The position numbers and the translations under genes are program-made. A DNA stretch of 64,000 bases. Source: Pseudisothecium myosuroides (Eukaryota > Streptophyta > Bryopsida > Hypnales > Lembophyllaceae). The notes under the pieces were generated by a model. That model was not told the DNA's origin. It was given only the letters and a program-made list of their open reading frames with translations, and did no database searches. Within the stretch, counting starts at the first letter, position 1; the number at the start of each line of letters is the position of its first letter. Of this stretch, positions 44,937-57,579 are shown in pieces. The stretch covers positions 11,224,501 to 11,288,500 of the forward strand of contig OX637291.1 of NCBI GenBank assembly GCA_951799445.1. The letters run 5' to 3'.

Positions 44937-47401
44937 ATGTCTCGAAAAGTTGCGTTGATGGTATTCGCAATCGCAGTGCTACTGCACCTGTTGTCAGTGC
45001 CGGTGGTAACCCAAGCTGAGGGCCCAATTGCAAGTGAGGGCATGACGCACCGCGACACCAGCACGACGCTCTACGCTTCTTCCACCTTCTTCAAATGCAC
45101 TTCAGATCTGCACATCACTGTAACAAGCACCGCCGAAATCAGCTCCCTCATCAAGGAGTACACAACCAAGGGCACCCCAGTGAAGATCCGCGCCACGCGC
45201 CCTGGGATGCACTCTGCATCAGGGTTCGTCTGCCCAGGGAAACGCGCCAGCACTAAGCTCGAATTCGATTTCAACGGGAAGAAGGAGCCCACAGAGGATC
45301 ATCATGGATCCGTTACAGCAATCAACTTGCTCCTCCACAGAATGAACCGCGTGGTGGACGTCAACAAGGAAGCTCACCAGCTCACAGTTGAAGCCGGCAT
45401 GACGCTGCTAAGTCTTTCAGAAGCGGCAGAAGCAAACAGCATGTCGGTACTAGTAGGCGCGCCCTCTATGTATGCGAATCTCACCGTTGGGGGCGTAATC
45501 TCCGCTTCTGCGCATGGCGCAGGCTCCTCTCTTGCTGAAATTGTGACGAAGCTCAAGTGGGTGAATGCCAAAGGGGAAGTGTTGGTGAGTGATGTGGGAA
45601 CAGAGGAAGGAGAGGGCTTACTTGGGGGACTGGGGTTGATGGGAGTGGTGACGGAGGTGACGTTGCAGCTGGAGCCGTGGTCGAGGACGGAAGTGGAAGT
45701 AAGAGACGATTTGGATGATGAGGGGATGGTGGTGGAGTTGGAGAGGGTTATGAGGAAGGAGACGAAGTTTGTGATGGCGTACTGGCGACCGGATCTTGGG
45801 ATTTATAGAAGCATTTTGTATAAGACTGTGAAGGATGGGGAGGGAGAGGAGCGGGTGCCGGCGCTTGATGTGAATGGGACAAATGTGTTGTTGTTGGGAA
45901 TTGGAGGTGATGTTGCTAAGGCGGTGAGTGAGTTGCATGCGGCTTGGGGGAATGATGTGGCGGATGACTCGGAGGCCGCGGATGGTTTGAATGCAGGTGA
46001 GTGCAAACCCTCTTGCTTGCGAATGCTTCTTCAAATTCACAAGGAGCTTCTTGAGAATCCCGTGCGGAACAAATACTCTGTCGTGTGATTCACTGTGGGA
46101 TCACAACTCCCCGCCGCGTTCTCTGAGATTGTAATTTCTGTTTAATCTTCTAGGGTTGATTTCGTCTCATCAATCTCCAATTGTTCATAAGAACATCCTA
46201 TAATCTTCGATGTTCAATTGTTGATTCAATCTTGGATCAACAATTGAACACAACGACCTTTCATTGTAACTCATTTCAGAAACTTTGCAACCATTTCCAT
46301 CCATTTCGTCTTTGGGGTTTCACAATCGATTTATTAACACTGTCTGTAGAAGTCCGCAGAGCTCCAACAAGTCATGACGAGAACCCCTTACCTCTCACCT
46401 TACCAAACTATTTCTTGAAACCAGTAGTAAACCCTCAGAAAATCTTCTGTGAGACCAAGAGTAAAACCTAAACTTTAACACACGAAAATTGCAACGAGGA
46501 TCGCATATAACTCCTCGTGACAGTCCTCATCGTCCTGTTTGAAATTTTCCGTTTCCTGTTTGAAGTTTCTGTTTGCTAATGGTCTCCTTGTCCTCCAGCG
46601 GCATGCAGCGTAGCACAATCAGGAATGCGCCTCCCCGTTTTCCACGACAACAACAACCACCCCACCACCCACGCCACTCTCCCCACCAACCGCGTCCCCC
46701 TCTCTCCCGAATGCTCCCCCAACTGTTTCTGGGAAACTCGCCAGACCGGCGTCATGGTCCCCGCCAGTGAGTTTGCCATCAAACGCTCCCTCTTGTCCTC
46801 TTGGGTCCACGACGTCAAACGCATCATCCTCTCGGAGCTTTCCGAAGTTTCATCCCGCATCCCTGGACATGGAAAGTCCTGCTTACCTGGTCCCTTCGTG
46901 CTCCGTTTCGGCTCCGAAACCTCATCCCCTCTCTCCACCAGCACGGGTAGTGAAGACGTGGTTTTTGTGCAATGGCTCCCCGTGGCGTCTGCAAGGACTC
47001 CGAGGAAGCCAGGGAAACACTCCCCCGTGTGGGAGACAATTGAGCAGTTGACTCTGTGTAAGTACAAGGGACGGCCGGCGTATGGGCAGAACCATGAGAG
47101 AATTTTTAAGCATCCGAAGTGCCATGTGCGAGAGAACTTCCCGGAAGAGAGCTTTGAGAAGATGAGGGAGTTGCAGGAGAGGCATGACCCGGACAGGGTG
47201 TTTGAGCCGGAGCTTTTTGAGAGTATTTTGAAGAAGAGAGGACCGGAGTATGGGAAGTTGTGTGCGTTGGAGCAGTGGTGTTTCTGTGAAGAAGATGAGC
47301 ATTGTGCGGAGAGGCATGCATGTGTGGCGTCGCCTGTGTTTCCAGAGTATAAGATTTGTAAGGTGGTGGTTGAGGCAAGGGAGGGGCACGTTGAACTCTG
47401 A
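44937..47401 (+). CDS. L-gulonolactone-oxidase-like FAD-linked oxidoreductase
   Basis: Plant GULLO family: FAD-binding (PCMH) plus D-arabinono-lactone-oxidase domain; oxidises aldonolactones such as L-gulono-1,4-lactone towards ascorbate. Two exons, 44937-45996 and 46599-47401, with a 602-base GT-AG intron in matching phase, give 620 residues without a break. ATG 44937 is preferred because it directly precedes a signal peptide (KVALMVFAIAVLLHLLSV); an in-frame ATG at 44892 would add 15 residues. Visible are an early TFFKC, IRATRPGMHSASGF in the FAD-binding region, NRVVDVNKEAHQLTVEAGMT, VGGVISASAHGAGSSLAEIV, then in exon two MRLPVFHDNN, VMVPASEFA, YKGRPAYGQNHERIF and HDPDRVFEPELF. The Cys-rich tail is typical of plant members. 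Secretion or apoplastic location is inferred from the signal peptide; the substrate is not proven. Confidence 0.9.
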
Positions 47402-49409
47402 AGGTGGAAGAGACGATTGGGGAAGGCTTTGCATTCCAGGGTTAAGGGCTTAAGAAAGGATCTATATGCGCAACATTGACGATGAGCTCTATTTCACTGG
47501 ACTTCACAATGGCCATATCGACCGGACCTGCACATGTTTAGTGAGTGCCCCTGTGTGAGCTCCTTCGTCCGCTCCTTCTGTGATGCCAAAATCGAGTACT
47601 ACATGCTGTGTAGAGTTTGTGTACTACGGTATGCAGGCTGCAATCTGCACAGTTGAATGGAAGTTGCGTTAAATTTCATGGAGGACCGATTAGGTGATCT
47701 GATCTACCCTAGATCAATTAGTAGGCGTTCCAACGCGCGATTGAAGTGATGCATGGTTTTGCATGTCCAGTAAGGTGTTGGGGGAGGGGAAAATAGATTT
47801 GTCATGAAGTCATGACGTGCATGACTTGTGCGTGATAAAATTCAGAATTTGTTACAGGTGTCTCATGGTTGGTTTGAACCTTTGGAGTTTGAATCTGCAC
47901 AATGCCCAGATTGATGCTTGGCGTAGAGGACAGAGCGAGAAAGAGCTGCAATTAAAGGGAGATTGTCCTTGTTTTGCTTGGGGAATATCTGAAGTTTTTC
48001 AGACGATTTTGCTCCAGGAATGGGGGAATCAGGAAACCTCATCACCAGGAGTGAATACCAGTGGCACAACTTTCGCCTGTTTGCAATCTGTATGCCATGC
48101 CAGGAATACCAAATCCGGGAACCAGAGATAAATCTCCTTGCCGAGGGTTCATTTGAGCCATCTTTGAATCAACAATCAGAGAGGTTTTGGTATAGGGCAA
48201 TGCCCGACGATAAGGGCCACTGCCTGTCGTAAACTACTGCAGGAAATCAACGAAATTGGATGAAAATGTGTTGGGATGAGAATTTGATGGACATAAAATC
48301 CGTAATGCTCGATTACGGGCACAAACTTGCAAAATTGGGCATTACAGTGCAGAACCCGCCCAAGAAATGAGTGGAGCATTTTGTGTGAGTGGTTTACGGA
48401 TTCAAGAAGGTATTAGCAGATCAATCGAATGGGTTTCAAGAAGAATGTTTAGAGAAGATGTGGATTCTTGTTGCACAACGTTCAACATGAGGACATTGAA
48501 ATTAGGGAAGGGTATGTCATCCTATGTTGATCACAATGAATCAAAAGTAGACAGCGTTTTGTACACCTAAGAAAATTATAGAAACTAATTATTTATTGTG
48601 AGATGATCAATTTGGAAAAATTGAATTCATATTTGGAATCAAGGACACCAAATAAGTTGGTTGTGGTCCGATAATCAAAATTGAATGACTATAAAGGGGG
48701 GAAAAAATATTACATTTATTCATCAAGGTGAAAAAATTCAAGTTTTGAAATTTTACTTTTTATAAGTTTTGCATATTATATTTTGATACTCTTACATTTC
48801 ACCTTTGTATACTTGCAATTTGTCTGTGTCATATGATTTTGCAAGTTCGTTGACATTTAATAATGGTTTTAAGAAAACATTGCTTGTTTTTAGGTGAGAT
48901 CACTGTAGAGTTTTAACCTCACACTCCAAGCACATTTGTATTAACCGTAGATCTCCAAAATTTGATGGTCTTAATTTGATTTTAAAGAGAAGATGATATC
49001 TAAGAACTTGTTCAATTATAAGTACTTGGTATTTTTGAATATAGTATAATATTCATCTTTAAGATGGTTGTCATCTACTAAGTAGATGAATGAATAACTT
49101 CAAGAGCTGTTTGAAGGAGCTATATGAAATGGATGACACACATCTAGGTATGCTAAAAATTTATCTTTACTAGTGATGAAACTAGCCTCATCACTTGATG
49201 TTTTATGATTCTTATGCGAAGTTATTCAATTAGTTCATATCTAAATGGGAAGAAAGAAAGGAAAAATTGCAAAAATGAAGATGTTATGCTCAAAATCTTG
49301 TTAGGCCATAAGTTACTCATTTAAAAAGCTTTCAAATCAATACTTTCTTCTCTCGCTAGTTTTTTTCAAGAATTAATTCATCTTCTATAGAAATATTTAT
49401 TGTTTTTAA
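47402..49409. other. Region 3' of the GULLO-like gene, with repeat copy B
   Basis: Moderately GC-balanced to about 48560, AT-rich after. Contains the second copy of the hairpin repeat (about 48190-48420). No gene recognised. Confidence 0.35.
48302..48345. repeat. Hairpin in dispersed repeat, copy B
   Basis: GTAATGCTCGATT...AATTGGGCATTAC, the diverged counterpart of the perfect hairpin at 17231-17274, with two mismatches in the stem. Flanks also match: gggcaatgcc at about 48197, cgtaaactac, and gagtggtttac after the hairpin. Confidence 0.55.
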
Positions 49410-50390
49410 TCCCTAAAGGACTAGGGTTATTTTTCACAAAAGTATCTATAACTATCACTTTCTAGTGCATTGAACATAATTGAAATTTAAAAAAAACATT
49501 CAAAATTTAAACCAGACAAATTTATACTAGACTACCAAAAAAATTTGTTGAAGAAATTTCAGCCCATTTTGACCACGTAAAGTGCAAGATTATAACTTTT
49601 GAAGTTTGAAGAAAAGAACTTTTGGATCTTAACCAACAGGGTCAACATAGTTTGACTCAACTTTGTAGAGAAGGAGGTACTATCCAACTTTGGAAAGTTA
49701 GATCGTTGAATGGGTAGCCTTATGTGAGTTATTCGCATGCCAATTTCCAAAAATAATGGAAGTGTTTTAACATATCCAAAAATATCTCTGACTAAGAAGA
49801 TGTTCCAAAAAAGTAACTATGCGAGTAAGATTTCAATTTTTTTGCTAAATTCACTTTTGGAAAGAATCAAGATCTCAATAATCAACCCAAAGCTTTCCTT
49901 CTGTTAATCAAACACTACAAAATATATAAAATAAAAAATCATGAATTTACACTAGAATTTATAATAATGGATTGAAAATTGTCCTAAAACTACCATTTTT
50001 AGTGCATTGAGTGAAAATTGGAAAAAAAAAATCATTTTCAACTCATTTATTATTTTTCTATACTACTATGAGAATGTGTAGAAAATTTTTAGCCCATTTG
50101 GTTTTATAGATAATAAGATATTAGCGTTCAAAGTTATTAAAGAAAAATTCATAGCTTGCTTGCTTGTTTGCTCAAGTGCTTGCTTTTTCTATGAGCAAAC
50201 TATCCAAAGCTACATGTAGACTTTCGAGCCCCATAACTTTTGACTTGAGCACATGATTGGAAAAAATATATATTTTGGGAAAGCTTATAGAAATGTGCAA
50301 CTTATTAAGAATTTCACTTTAAACCCTAATTGAGAAAGCCTTTCCAAATGTGTTTTTCCTGTAAAAAAAGAGCATGGTCTTATAAAGTTT
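49410..50390 (+). mobile_element. Relic of a piggyBac-like element, copy 6
   Basis: Left end TTAA-TCCCTAAAGGAC. The interior follows copies 1 and 4 (ctataactatcactttctagtgcattgaac, tactatgagaatgtgtagaaa.ttt). The right end near 50389 is degenerate (catggtcttataaagtttatt against catgttggtcctttaggggttaa). The border is approximate. Confidence 0.5.
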
Positions 50391-52400
50391 ATTTCCAATG
50401 AAGGAGTTTTTTTCCCAAAATCAAACCGTGTAGATGTTTAAAGAGCTTGTTTTTTAGTAGGTATACCAATTTCGACTGTAAAATTGCATAAGAATTGTGA
50501 GATTATAACAAAAGAAATATAAGTATCATATTTTTAATATACTGCCCATCCCCACAATGTTTGAAAAATTTGCATATAAAAGTTTTTTGGGATTGGAGGT
50601 AACATGAACAACTAGAAATTTTGTTAGCATACTAAAATGCACTTCCAAAAACCTTAAATTCAAATGAAGAGCTATCAAACTCATTACACAATCCACCTTG
50701 CAATTGTTAAAATGCAATTTTTTTTATAAGTAGAAATTGCAAATAACTCCAAATCAATACTTACATGTTTAAATTTTCAACAGTGAAAATCATGAAAACA
50801 CTTTACTCTTTCCATTGGAACCATTTTCAAAATAAATGGTTTAAGTATAATTTTATAAATCTCAAATCAAGTGAAATTGGCAAACTTTGCTCAAAGCCAA
50901 GAATTTAAATAAAATTGGCAAGCTTTACTCTTTTACTAATGGTACGTATATGCCTTTGAGGACCTCTGGCAAAAATCAAATATTCACCTTTTTTAGTGAA
51001 AAATAAAAGCTTTGAATAGTTAACCTTACACCAAAAGAACTTTGACATTTTGAATCAACCAAATATGGTTGTTTAGGTAGTTAAGGATAATCCACTCAAA
51101 ACTAACTTTATATAAACCTACCTAAGCTTTCAAAAATCTTCACAAGAGCATAAAGAACTGAAGGGGGTAGAGATCATTTATTCATTTATAAGATTAAAAA
51201 TTTATTCTTGAAAGTTCTTTCTATTCACTCCTAGCCATTGGATCCTTCCACCATTTGTAGAAAGACAAAAGTCAGAAACCATATTCTACGCGTGAAAACA
51301 AATTTTGGAAGTTATTTACTTTCAAATTAAATTTTCTAATTTTATCTTACGCATGAAGGAATTAATCCCAGAAGTTTTGTTTTGAGGCCTAACTAAGTAA
51401 TGTATAATACTCTTTTCCAAAGCAAAGGCTAAAACCTTCATTTAAAAAAAAATTTATGTATACAATTGTAAGATCAGTAAATCAACTTGTTCAAGTTGGC
51501 CCTCTAAAATTTTAGTGTAACAAATTTCATACTCTGTAGATTGCATGCAAGATCATCAGAAGACTAGATTAAATACTTTGGCATTTGAAAGTAAAACACA
51601 CTGCCAATGCACAATGTAACTTACTTGACATTTGCACCGACAGAAATTCCAACTTTGATGAGAGAAGGGACCATTGTCAACAGTGTCTTTGACAAGCTAG
51701 TGCGCACAAAAAAATGTTTTATTCAATAACTCAAGACATAATTATACATCAGGAAAGTAACCCCCCATTGCAACAGTATTGATGCAGTATAGTTTCAATG
51801 GTTACGCAGTATAATATTAAAAGCATATGGTTGCAATATTGCTTTAGTTTTGCAATAGTATAGTTTCAATGAAAGAGTGTATTCTTATTGAAACTGTATT
51901 GTTGCACTACTGAGACAGTATTGCAATAATAAAAATTTTAATCTATATTGCGTAACCATTGAATTTATACTACATTAAGACTGTTGCAATGGGGACTTTT
52001 TCCCGATGTAGAGTGGTTACTCTCTACATTTGACTGAAATTTGTACTGTACAATCATCTTCAATAAGTTTACACTCATTGTACTTCAAAACTGAAAACTT
52101 GTGCAAGTAAGAGATTTCAATTCGTTTCTACTCACTCAAAAATCCATCAAAGCAGAAACCGTAAAGTGCATTGGAAAGATCAAATAGTTTATTTTCAAGA
52201 TATGAAATATTTATATGATAAAATGCTTGAAAGAATACAAGTATTTGTGTATTTATTGTTGCATGTCTACCATCTAGTACTTCCACCTACAGCACTAATT
52301 ACAACATTCTTTAATCATTTAAAGATGGTTCAAATGAGAACGTCAAGCATGTTAACAAATCCTTGAGAAGAATTCGGCCATCACAAACGATTGCTATTCA
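50391..52400. other. Gene-free AT-rich region with one MITE
   Basis: Apart from the MITE at 51747-52008, I see no gene or RNA gene. In particular, no upstream exons of the golgin fragment that follows could be found here. Confidence 0.4.
51747..52008. mobile_element. TA-flanked MITE with internal repeats
   Basis: TA at 51745-51746 and 52009-52010. Inward ends CATCAGGAAAGTAACCCCCC and CATCGGGAAAAAGTCCCCAT, followed on both sides by ATTGCAACAGT and, further in, CAATGGTTACGCA. The interior repeats ttgcaatattg/gtatagtttcaatg motifs. Non-coding. Confidence 0.6.
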
Positions 52401-52702
52401 ACAAGGCAGGAGGCTCACAAGTTGGAGGCAGCTGTACTGTACAAACGGGTTCCTGTGTCACCGTCTCATGATGAACTCGAGGCTGCACGAGCCGAAGCTC
52501 GCAAAGAGGTCAGGAGGAGAGCGAAGTGGAGTTGAATGACTTGCTGGTGTGCCTGGGTCAGGAAGAAACCAAAGTGGAGAGGCTGAGTGTCCGATTACGC
52601 GAGCTTGGTGAAGATGTTGACACACTACTGGAAGGTATTGGAGATCCTGAGGGAGCAGCAGACGATGATGATGACGACGAAGAAGATGATGATCATCAGT
52701 AA
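52401..52702 (+). pseudogene. C-terminal fragment of a golgin (p115/GC6-like)
   Basis: Encodes the end of the coiled-coil tether p115/Uso1 (golgin candidate 6 in plants), which docks vesicles at the Golgi. Readable parts are RQEAHKLEAAVLYKRVPV, HDELEAARAEARKE, then after a one-base loss near 52510 EESEVELNDLLVCLGQEETK, VERLSVRLRELGEDVDTLL and EGIGDPEG with an acidic tail (Asp/Glu run, HHQ-like end) before TAA at 52700-52702. The whole armadillo head and most of the coiled coil (about 800 residues) are absent upstream. Taken with the frameshift, it is a solitary 3' fragment, unless a very long intron is involved. Confidence 0.75.
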
Positions 52703-54207
52703 CTCCGAATGTTCATGCTGCTCTTTCTCATGTCGTTGCTAAGACTTTCTCCAAGACTTATGATGATCAATGTGAAATTTAGCCTTTGAATATCAGAAGA
52801 ACCACCCCTTGTTTGGGGTGCTTGTGAGTGATTGGAATTATGGTTGGTCTTACTGTTAGTGACTTCATCATACGTGTTAGTTTTTAGTTTCGATTTTGAT
52901 AGAATTTGTTATGTAGAACATACTTGTCAGTATGATAGACATTCAGTGAATGAACCAAAGAAGGCACATTCTACGTGGTCGTTGTTGATTGATTTGATCA
53001 CATTAATCTTTGATCATGGTGGTCTTTTGGCACCCACCCTTATAGCATTGTGGTTGGCAGTTTCTGAATTTGCCTGAGCACCGACGTTTTCATTCTTCAA
53101 CTCAGGATGTGAGAGAGTCTGCCAAAGAAAGATGTGGAGCATCTTGGATACCTAGATTCTTCTTTGAATTAGCAGCGAGTTAGCAGCTTGTTTGCTTTCT
53201 AAGAATGTTGTGGTTCCCAGTTGGTAGCTTCACTTTTCTTGAGTTCCTATGCTTCTGTTTGTGAGTTGCAACAAGGTCACATCCTTGAAGGAAAAGCTTT
53301 GTGCATTTTTTGAGGCTCAATTCTGGTTGTAATGGAACCCAATAGGCACGTCCCCGGAGTTGTCTCTTCACTGGCCGCTTCAATTAGGGTTTCTGCTAGA
53401 CTTCCTCAATTTGTCAACAAGTGATTGCAAGACGACGTTTCAAACGCAATGCAATGTCGAAGGCCAGTGTGCTTGTTGCCTTCGCTCGCTTGAATCAGAA
53501 TATGTAGAATTTCTAACGCCGTTGTAGTTCGGAGTGCATGGTATGGTCCTGGCTCACTTCGAGATGCTCAACTCCTTAAGGACCAAGCGGCCCTAATTAG
53601 GTCCCGTATTTTGGTTCAATTTTATTTAATTTTTTGACCAAAATGTTGATTTCTGTGTTATAAAATCTGCCTCCATCTGAATTATTGTTTCTTCACGGAC
53701 TGGACAAGATTGGTCTTTTCAAAAGCATGAATCTTGGTCTTGTAGAAGTTACAGCACGAGACTGCAATGTAGGGGTTCACGATTTGCTCGATGGCGAGCT
53801 TCGAGAGCTTCACGCAAATTGCAGTGCAGGAACCACTTCGGAAACATTTTGATTCACTGAGGACATCGTAACAGTGATGACAAACCGACCTCCAACTTTT
53901 TGGTCAAATGTAAAGCTCTCAATACAATTTAGGGTTACTCATGCAAATTGCTCTTTACTGCCGGATGTGTCCTTACAAAAATCACTGGCTATGATGCGAT
54001 GCTATAGAGAAATAGAATTCAACGGCCAATCCTGCTTGTATGTTGATTTTTTGCTGCAACCGTAATTTATCGCTCTCTCTCGTAGCCCTAATTTCGAGCA
54101 CACGCTGATTTGCTGCAGAGCAATGGCTTTGGGCTTTTGCAAGCGTGGACGATGAGCTTACTGCTCGTCTGTACTGAAGCCAATTCCGACCGTTTTTGTG
54201 ATAACAG
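52703..54207. other. Intergenic region before the RNase T2 gene
   Basis: 52703-53100 may be the former 3' flank of the golgin gene. A signal-peptide exon of the RNase T2 gene should lie in about 53900-54200; an ATG at 54150 opens MSLLLVCTEANS but is not in phase with the next exon without an unseen splice. Nothing else recognised. Confidence 0.35.
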
Positions 54208-56408
54208 CTTCGGGATGGGAACTTCGATTACTTCTACTTCGTGCAACAGGTAAGGTTGAGGATGTCATGATTTCTTACCCAGTGGTTGCTGATTGAAAGA
54301 GATGAATTAAGTTCAGGTCCCTTACGTTATAGTATCTTCTTCCTTAGTTGTTGCATTCAGAATCATTGCTCAAGAATTCGAAATTGAAACCCTAATTTTG
54401 TAAGGGGGTGTGAATTTGCAGTGGCCTGGGGCGTTTTGCACACGAGGGTTGCTTTGCATCCATTCTACCCCTACCTGCAGCTCGGTTTGGAATCCATGGT
54501 CTGTGGCCAGTGCATTTCGAAGGAACGGGGCCTTGCTTTTGTAGCTCTACAAGTTATAATAGGGTACATGCTCTCCCCTCTCTAAACCTTAAACCCTAAA
54601 AATTATTTAGATCTTAAGGTGTGCTCTTACTTAGTTTTAAGAGTGGTATTAGCCAAGGTCTCAGGAATGAATATTTGTACACCTTGGAACTTTATTCGCT
54701 TTGATAACACCACTTCAAACATGAGTGCAAACCTAATGTTACAAGATAGAAGGCCCTGCTGTGGCCAAGTTGCTATTGCATGTAGTCTCCATCTTGGTCC
54801 TGCATTTGGCGTGGAATCATGACCATCAAATACATGAGATTCTGGGATTTGATGGTATTGAATACATGAGATTTGGGGATTTGATGGGTGTGAATGTTGT
54901 ACTGTACAAATCAGAGATTCAAGTGACGGTATTGAACTGACTGCCATAGGATCTTCTACCTTCGGCCACTTCAAAATTTATTGAAATCTGTTGTCGACTT
55001 GGCAAATTCACGATTTGCCAAGTCAACAGCGAGTGGACTCTATTTTCTTTTTACGTTGCTATGGAGACATGTAGGGTGTGTCGATCATGTGATGTCTAAT
55101 ACTACATTTAGTTCTGTCTATTTTATATGATTTTTAATGTGCTTCCAATGATAATACTCATTTTAGAAATCCACGTGAATAAAAGATCTGTATTACAGAT
55201 TTGAGGGGTTGGAGTGGAGATGCTCATTAGCATTCCTAGTTTACTCGTCAATAGTTGTAACATTGCCAAGTCCTGGTGTTTTAGCCTTACTTCGTTTGAT
55301 TTTGGTTGATAGTAATGTGTGTGACGCAATTCCATTGTGCAGATAAGTTATGAACTTGAAAGGTCGCTGCAGAAGCACTGGGTTTCGATGCAATGCCCCA
55401 ACTATCCGAATATGTTGTACGTGCATGGATGGAAGAAACACGGGATTTGCTCTGGGATGCAGCAGGTCTACTATTTTCAGACAGCAATCCAATTGCATGG
55501 CAAATACAACATCCTCCAAACTTTCAAAGATGCAGGTATCTCCTTCTCACTTGCTGTACTGTACTGTACAGCAGAACTCAGGCGAACCACACATATTCCT
55601 TCATATTAGAAAGAGTGCCACTGAGTGGTCCTGTAGGCTGAATCAATTGATATAAAAACCCAGATCCTGATATAAGCAGTACATTCGCCTTACCAAATTA
55701 TCGTCTCCTGTTTTTCATACTTCTCGAAGTTTCAAGAAACATGTTTCATTGCAACTATAGTTATGTTGCAACTCATTTGTAATTACGCGTTTGCATTCTT
55801 CTCTATGATGTGTGCTTGAATGAAATGTAATGGTTACACGTTTCATTGCAAATATAGTTGTGTTGTACTCCGTATCTCATTTCTAATTACCCGATTACAC
55901 TGATCTCAATCTGAGTGTGCTTAATGAAATATAATGGTTTGCAGGAATCTACCCTGATGGGCGGTCTGACAACGTAGCTTTCATGCAAGAGGTCCTTGGG
56001 AAGGTCATTGGCGCGGATCCCATCATCACATGCAGCCTCAACCAACAACACAAAGCTTCCCAGATCTACGAAGTGTATATTTGCCTGGACAAGAAGCGTC
56101 TGCTCCCCTTCAAGTGCCCCGACAATCCTAATTTACACACAAACTGCAGGAAAGACGATGCCTTGTTTTCTGCCTTCGATCCGCGCTCCACCTCACCCTC
56201 CCCTATTTCCCCCGTAAGGCTCTGCATTGATCCAAAGTCAAGGAATGAATTGGCGCTCAGGCTCTCTGGTGATGAAGAACAAGAAAGCCGAGAACTCTAT
56301 CTGGCCAGTTGTGATTCAGAGCTGGGTGATGAGTTTCAACACTTTCTTGGAAACAGAACTGGTAGTGATGAGCTTGATGTGGATCACAACATTCTAGAGC
56401 AGTGTTAA
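54208..56408 (+). pseudogene. RNase T2-family ribonuclease, probably inactive
   Basis: Secretory S-like RNases cleave RNA using two histidines and a glutamate. Four exons are visible: 54208-54249 (DGNFDYFYFVQQ), 54422-54563 (WPGAFC, then FGIHGLWP, active-site motif I), 55343-55535 (YELERSLQKHW, motif II YVHGWKKHGIC, VYYFQTAIQLHGKYNIL) and 55945-56408 (IYPDGRSD, YEVYICLDKK, FKCPD). Exon two is 142 bases, one more than phase allows, and the frame changes between WPGAFC...STPT and RFGIHGLWP, a one-base frameshift. Motif II has Gly where the family has catalytic Glu (HEWxKHG). An extra tail of about 80 residues, rich in Glu/Asp, follows the normal C terminus. No clear signal-peptide exon. An intact transcript cannot be excluded if a different splice is used, but loss of the Glu argues against activity. 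Confidence 0.75.
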
Positions 56409-56489
56409 TTGATGACCTCCAACTTTCCCCTAAACCCTAAACCCTCCATTGTTGAGGGTGACCGCATCTTCAACATGACCGCATTATTG

Positions 56490-57400
56490 AACAGTGTTGC
56501 AGGGTTACCTTGACTTTTGTACAAAGCTGAAGATTATTGCTGCACCCGACGATGTTTACGAGTTGTGGAGCGAAGTGATAATCAATGCTCCACACGGAGA
56601 GCTGTATGACCCAGATTCCTTCATGAAGTTCAACGAGAAGGAGAACCGGAAGCAAGAAAGTTGTGCTCTCAGCCGGGACTTTCTTAGGCCGCTGGGAAAC
56701 TTGAGCTATGAGGACATGAAGAAGTTGGCGAAGCACATTCTCAATCAGTCCGAGCCCAAGCGTATTCACAGCTATCCGAAGGTGACTATCAAACCGATCT
56801 CTTCAGTGCTAGAGCACAAAGGACTGGGTGGAGAAGCGCAAGCGCAAGACAGACGATGGTCAAAAAAGAGCTTCACCTGATCGACCCTGAACTTGGCCTG
56901 TTCAATGCCAAAAATGAGCTGATCGTGGAGAACTGGAGAGCATTTAAGACAAGTCGCTGTGTTACGAGCGCGACAATGAATTTGCTTATGGAGAGACCGG
57001 GTGAAGATTACTTCGCTACTGGGAAGCAGGTGCGGGCGAGGAACAGAACCGCGAGTCGACAGATCTCGCCAAAAGCTGCAGAGTTCTTCAGACTCTTCCT
57101 GGAGAAGAAAAATCATTTCGTAAGGCCGACAGCAATCGCCCACGTGCGGCCTAGCTTACAGCATCGGACTGAACAAACACTTCGCGCCGGAACATGCGTG
57201 GACGTCTGAGACGCCCAATCAGATACTGCTGGGAGTAATCGACTTCAGGTCGATATGATTCCAGGGGTAATGGAGAAGGAGAATTCCACTATCGAGAAGC
57301 CATACTTCTACGAGGTGTTAATGTTGATGCAGAAGAAGAAACAGACCCCTCTCGAAGAGATTAAGACATTGATGGTTGTTTATTTGCGCCGATGAGACAG
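56490..57400 (+). pseudogene. Unrecognised coding-like stretch, broken frames
   Basis: After an acceptor-like ttgcag, a frame at 56504-56830 encodes GYLDFCTKLKIIAAPDDVYE, SEVIINAPHGELYDPDSFMK, LGNLSYEDMKKLAKHILN and HSYPKVTIKP. Its best continuation, DWVEKRKRKTDDGQKR, a nuclear-signal-like run, is in another frame. Further coding-like pieces are AAEFFRLFLEKKNHF (about 57080), GLNKHFAPEHAWTSETPNQI (about 57165) and MEKENSTIEKPYFYEVLMLM (about 57270), each in a shifted frame. Codon use looks protein-like and GC is higher than in the flanks. I do not recognise the family. It lies directly after the RNase T2 exon and may be a decayed gene or several exons of one. Confidence 0.45.
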
Positions 57401-57579
57401 ATCAGTCGCACATTCTGGCATATCATACGTGGAGAAGAATGAGGTTCTGAGCTTTTATTGATCAATGTTTTGTTGGTTTTGACTTGCTCTTCAAGCATAA
57501 ACTGGGATCTTCTCAGGATCAGCTATCATATTGTATTCTAACATCTTGCAATTTTGGCATCAAGCTTAATGTTGATCTT

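Noticed and set aside
45618..47434. Several 67-170-codon minus-strand frames
   Set aside because: Antisense shadows of the two GULLO-like exons.
53577..54000. Possible further TTAA element (ttaaggaccaagcggccc)
   Set aside because: The CCCCTA part of the terminus is missing and no matching right end was found.
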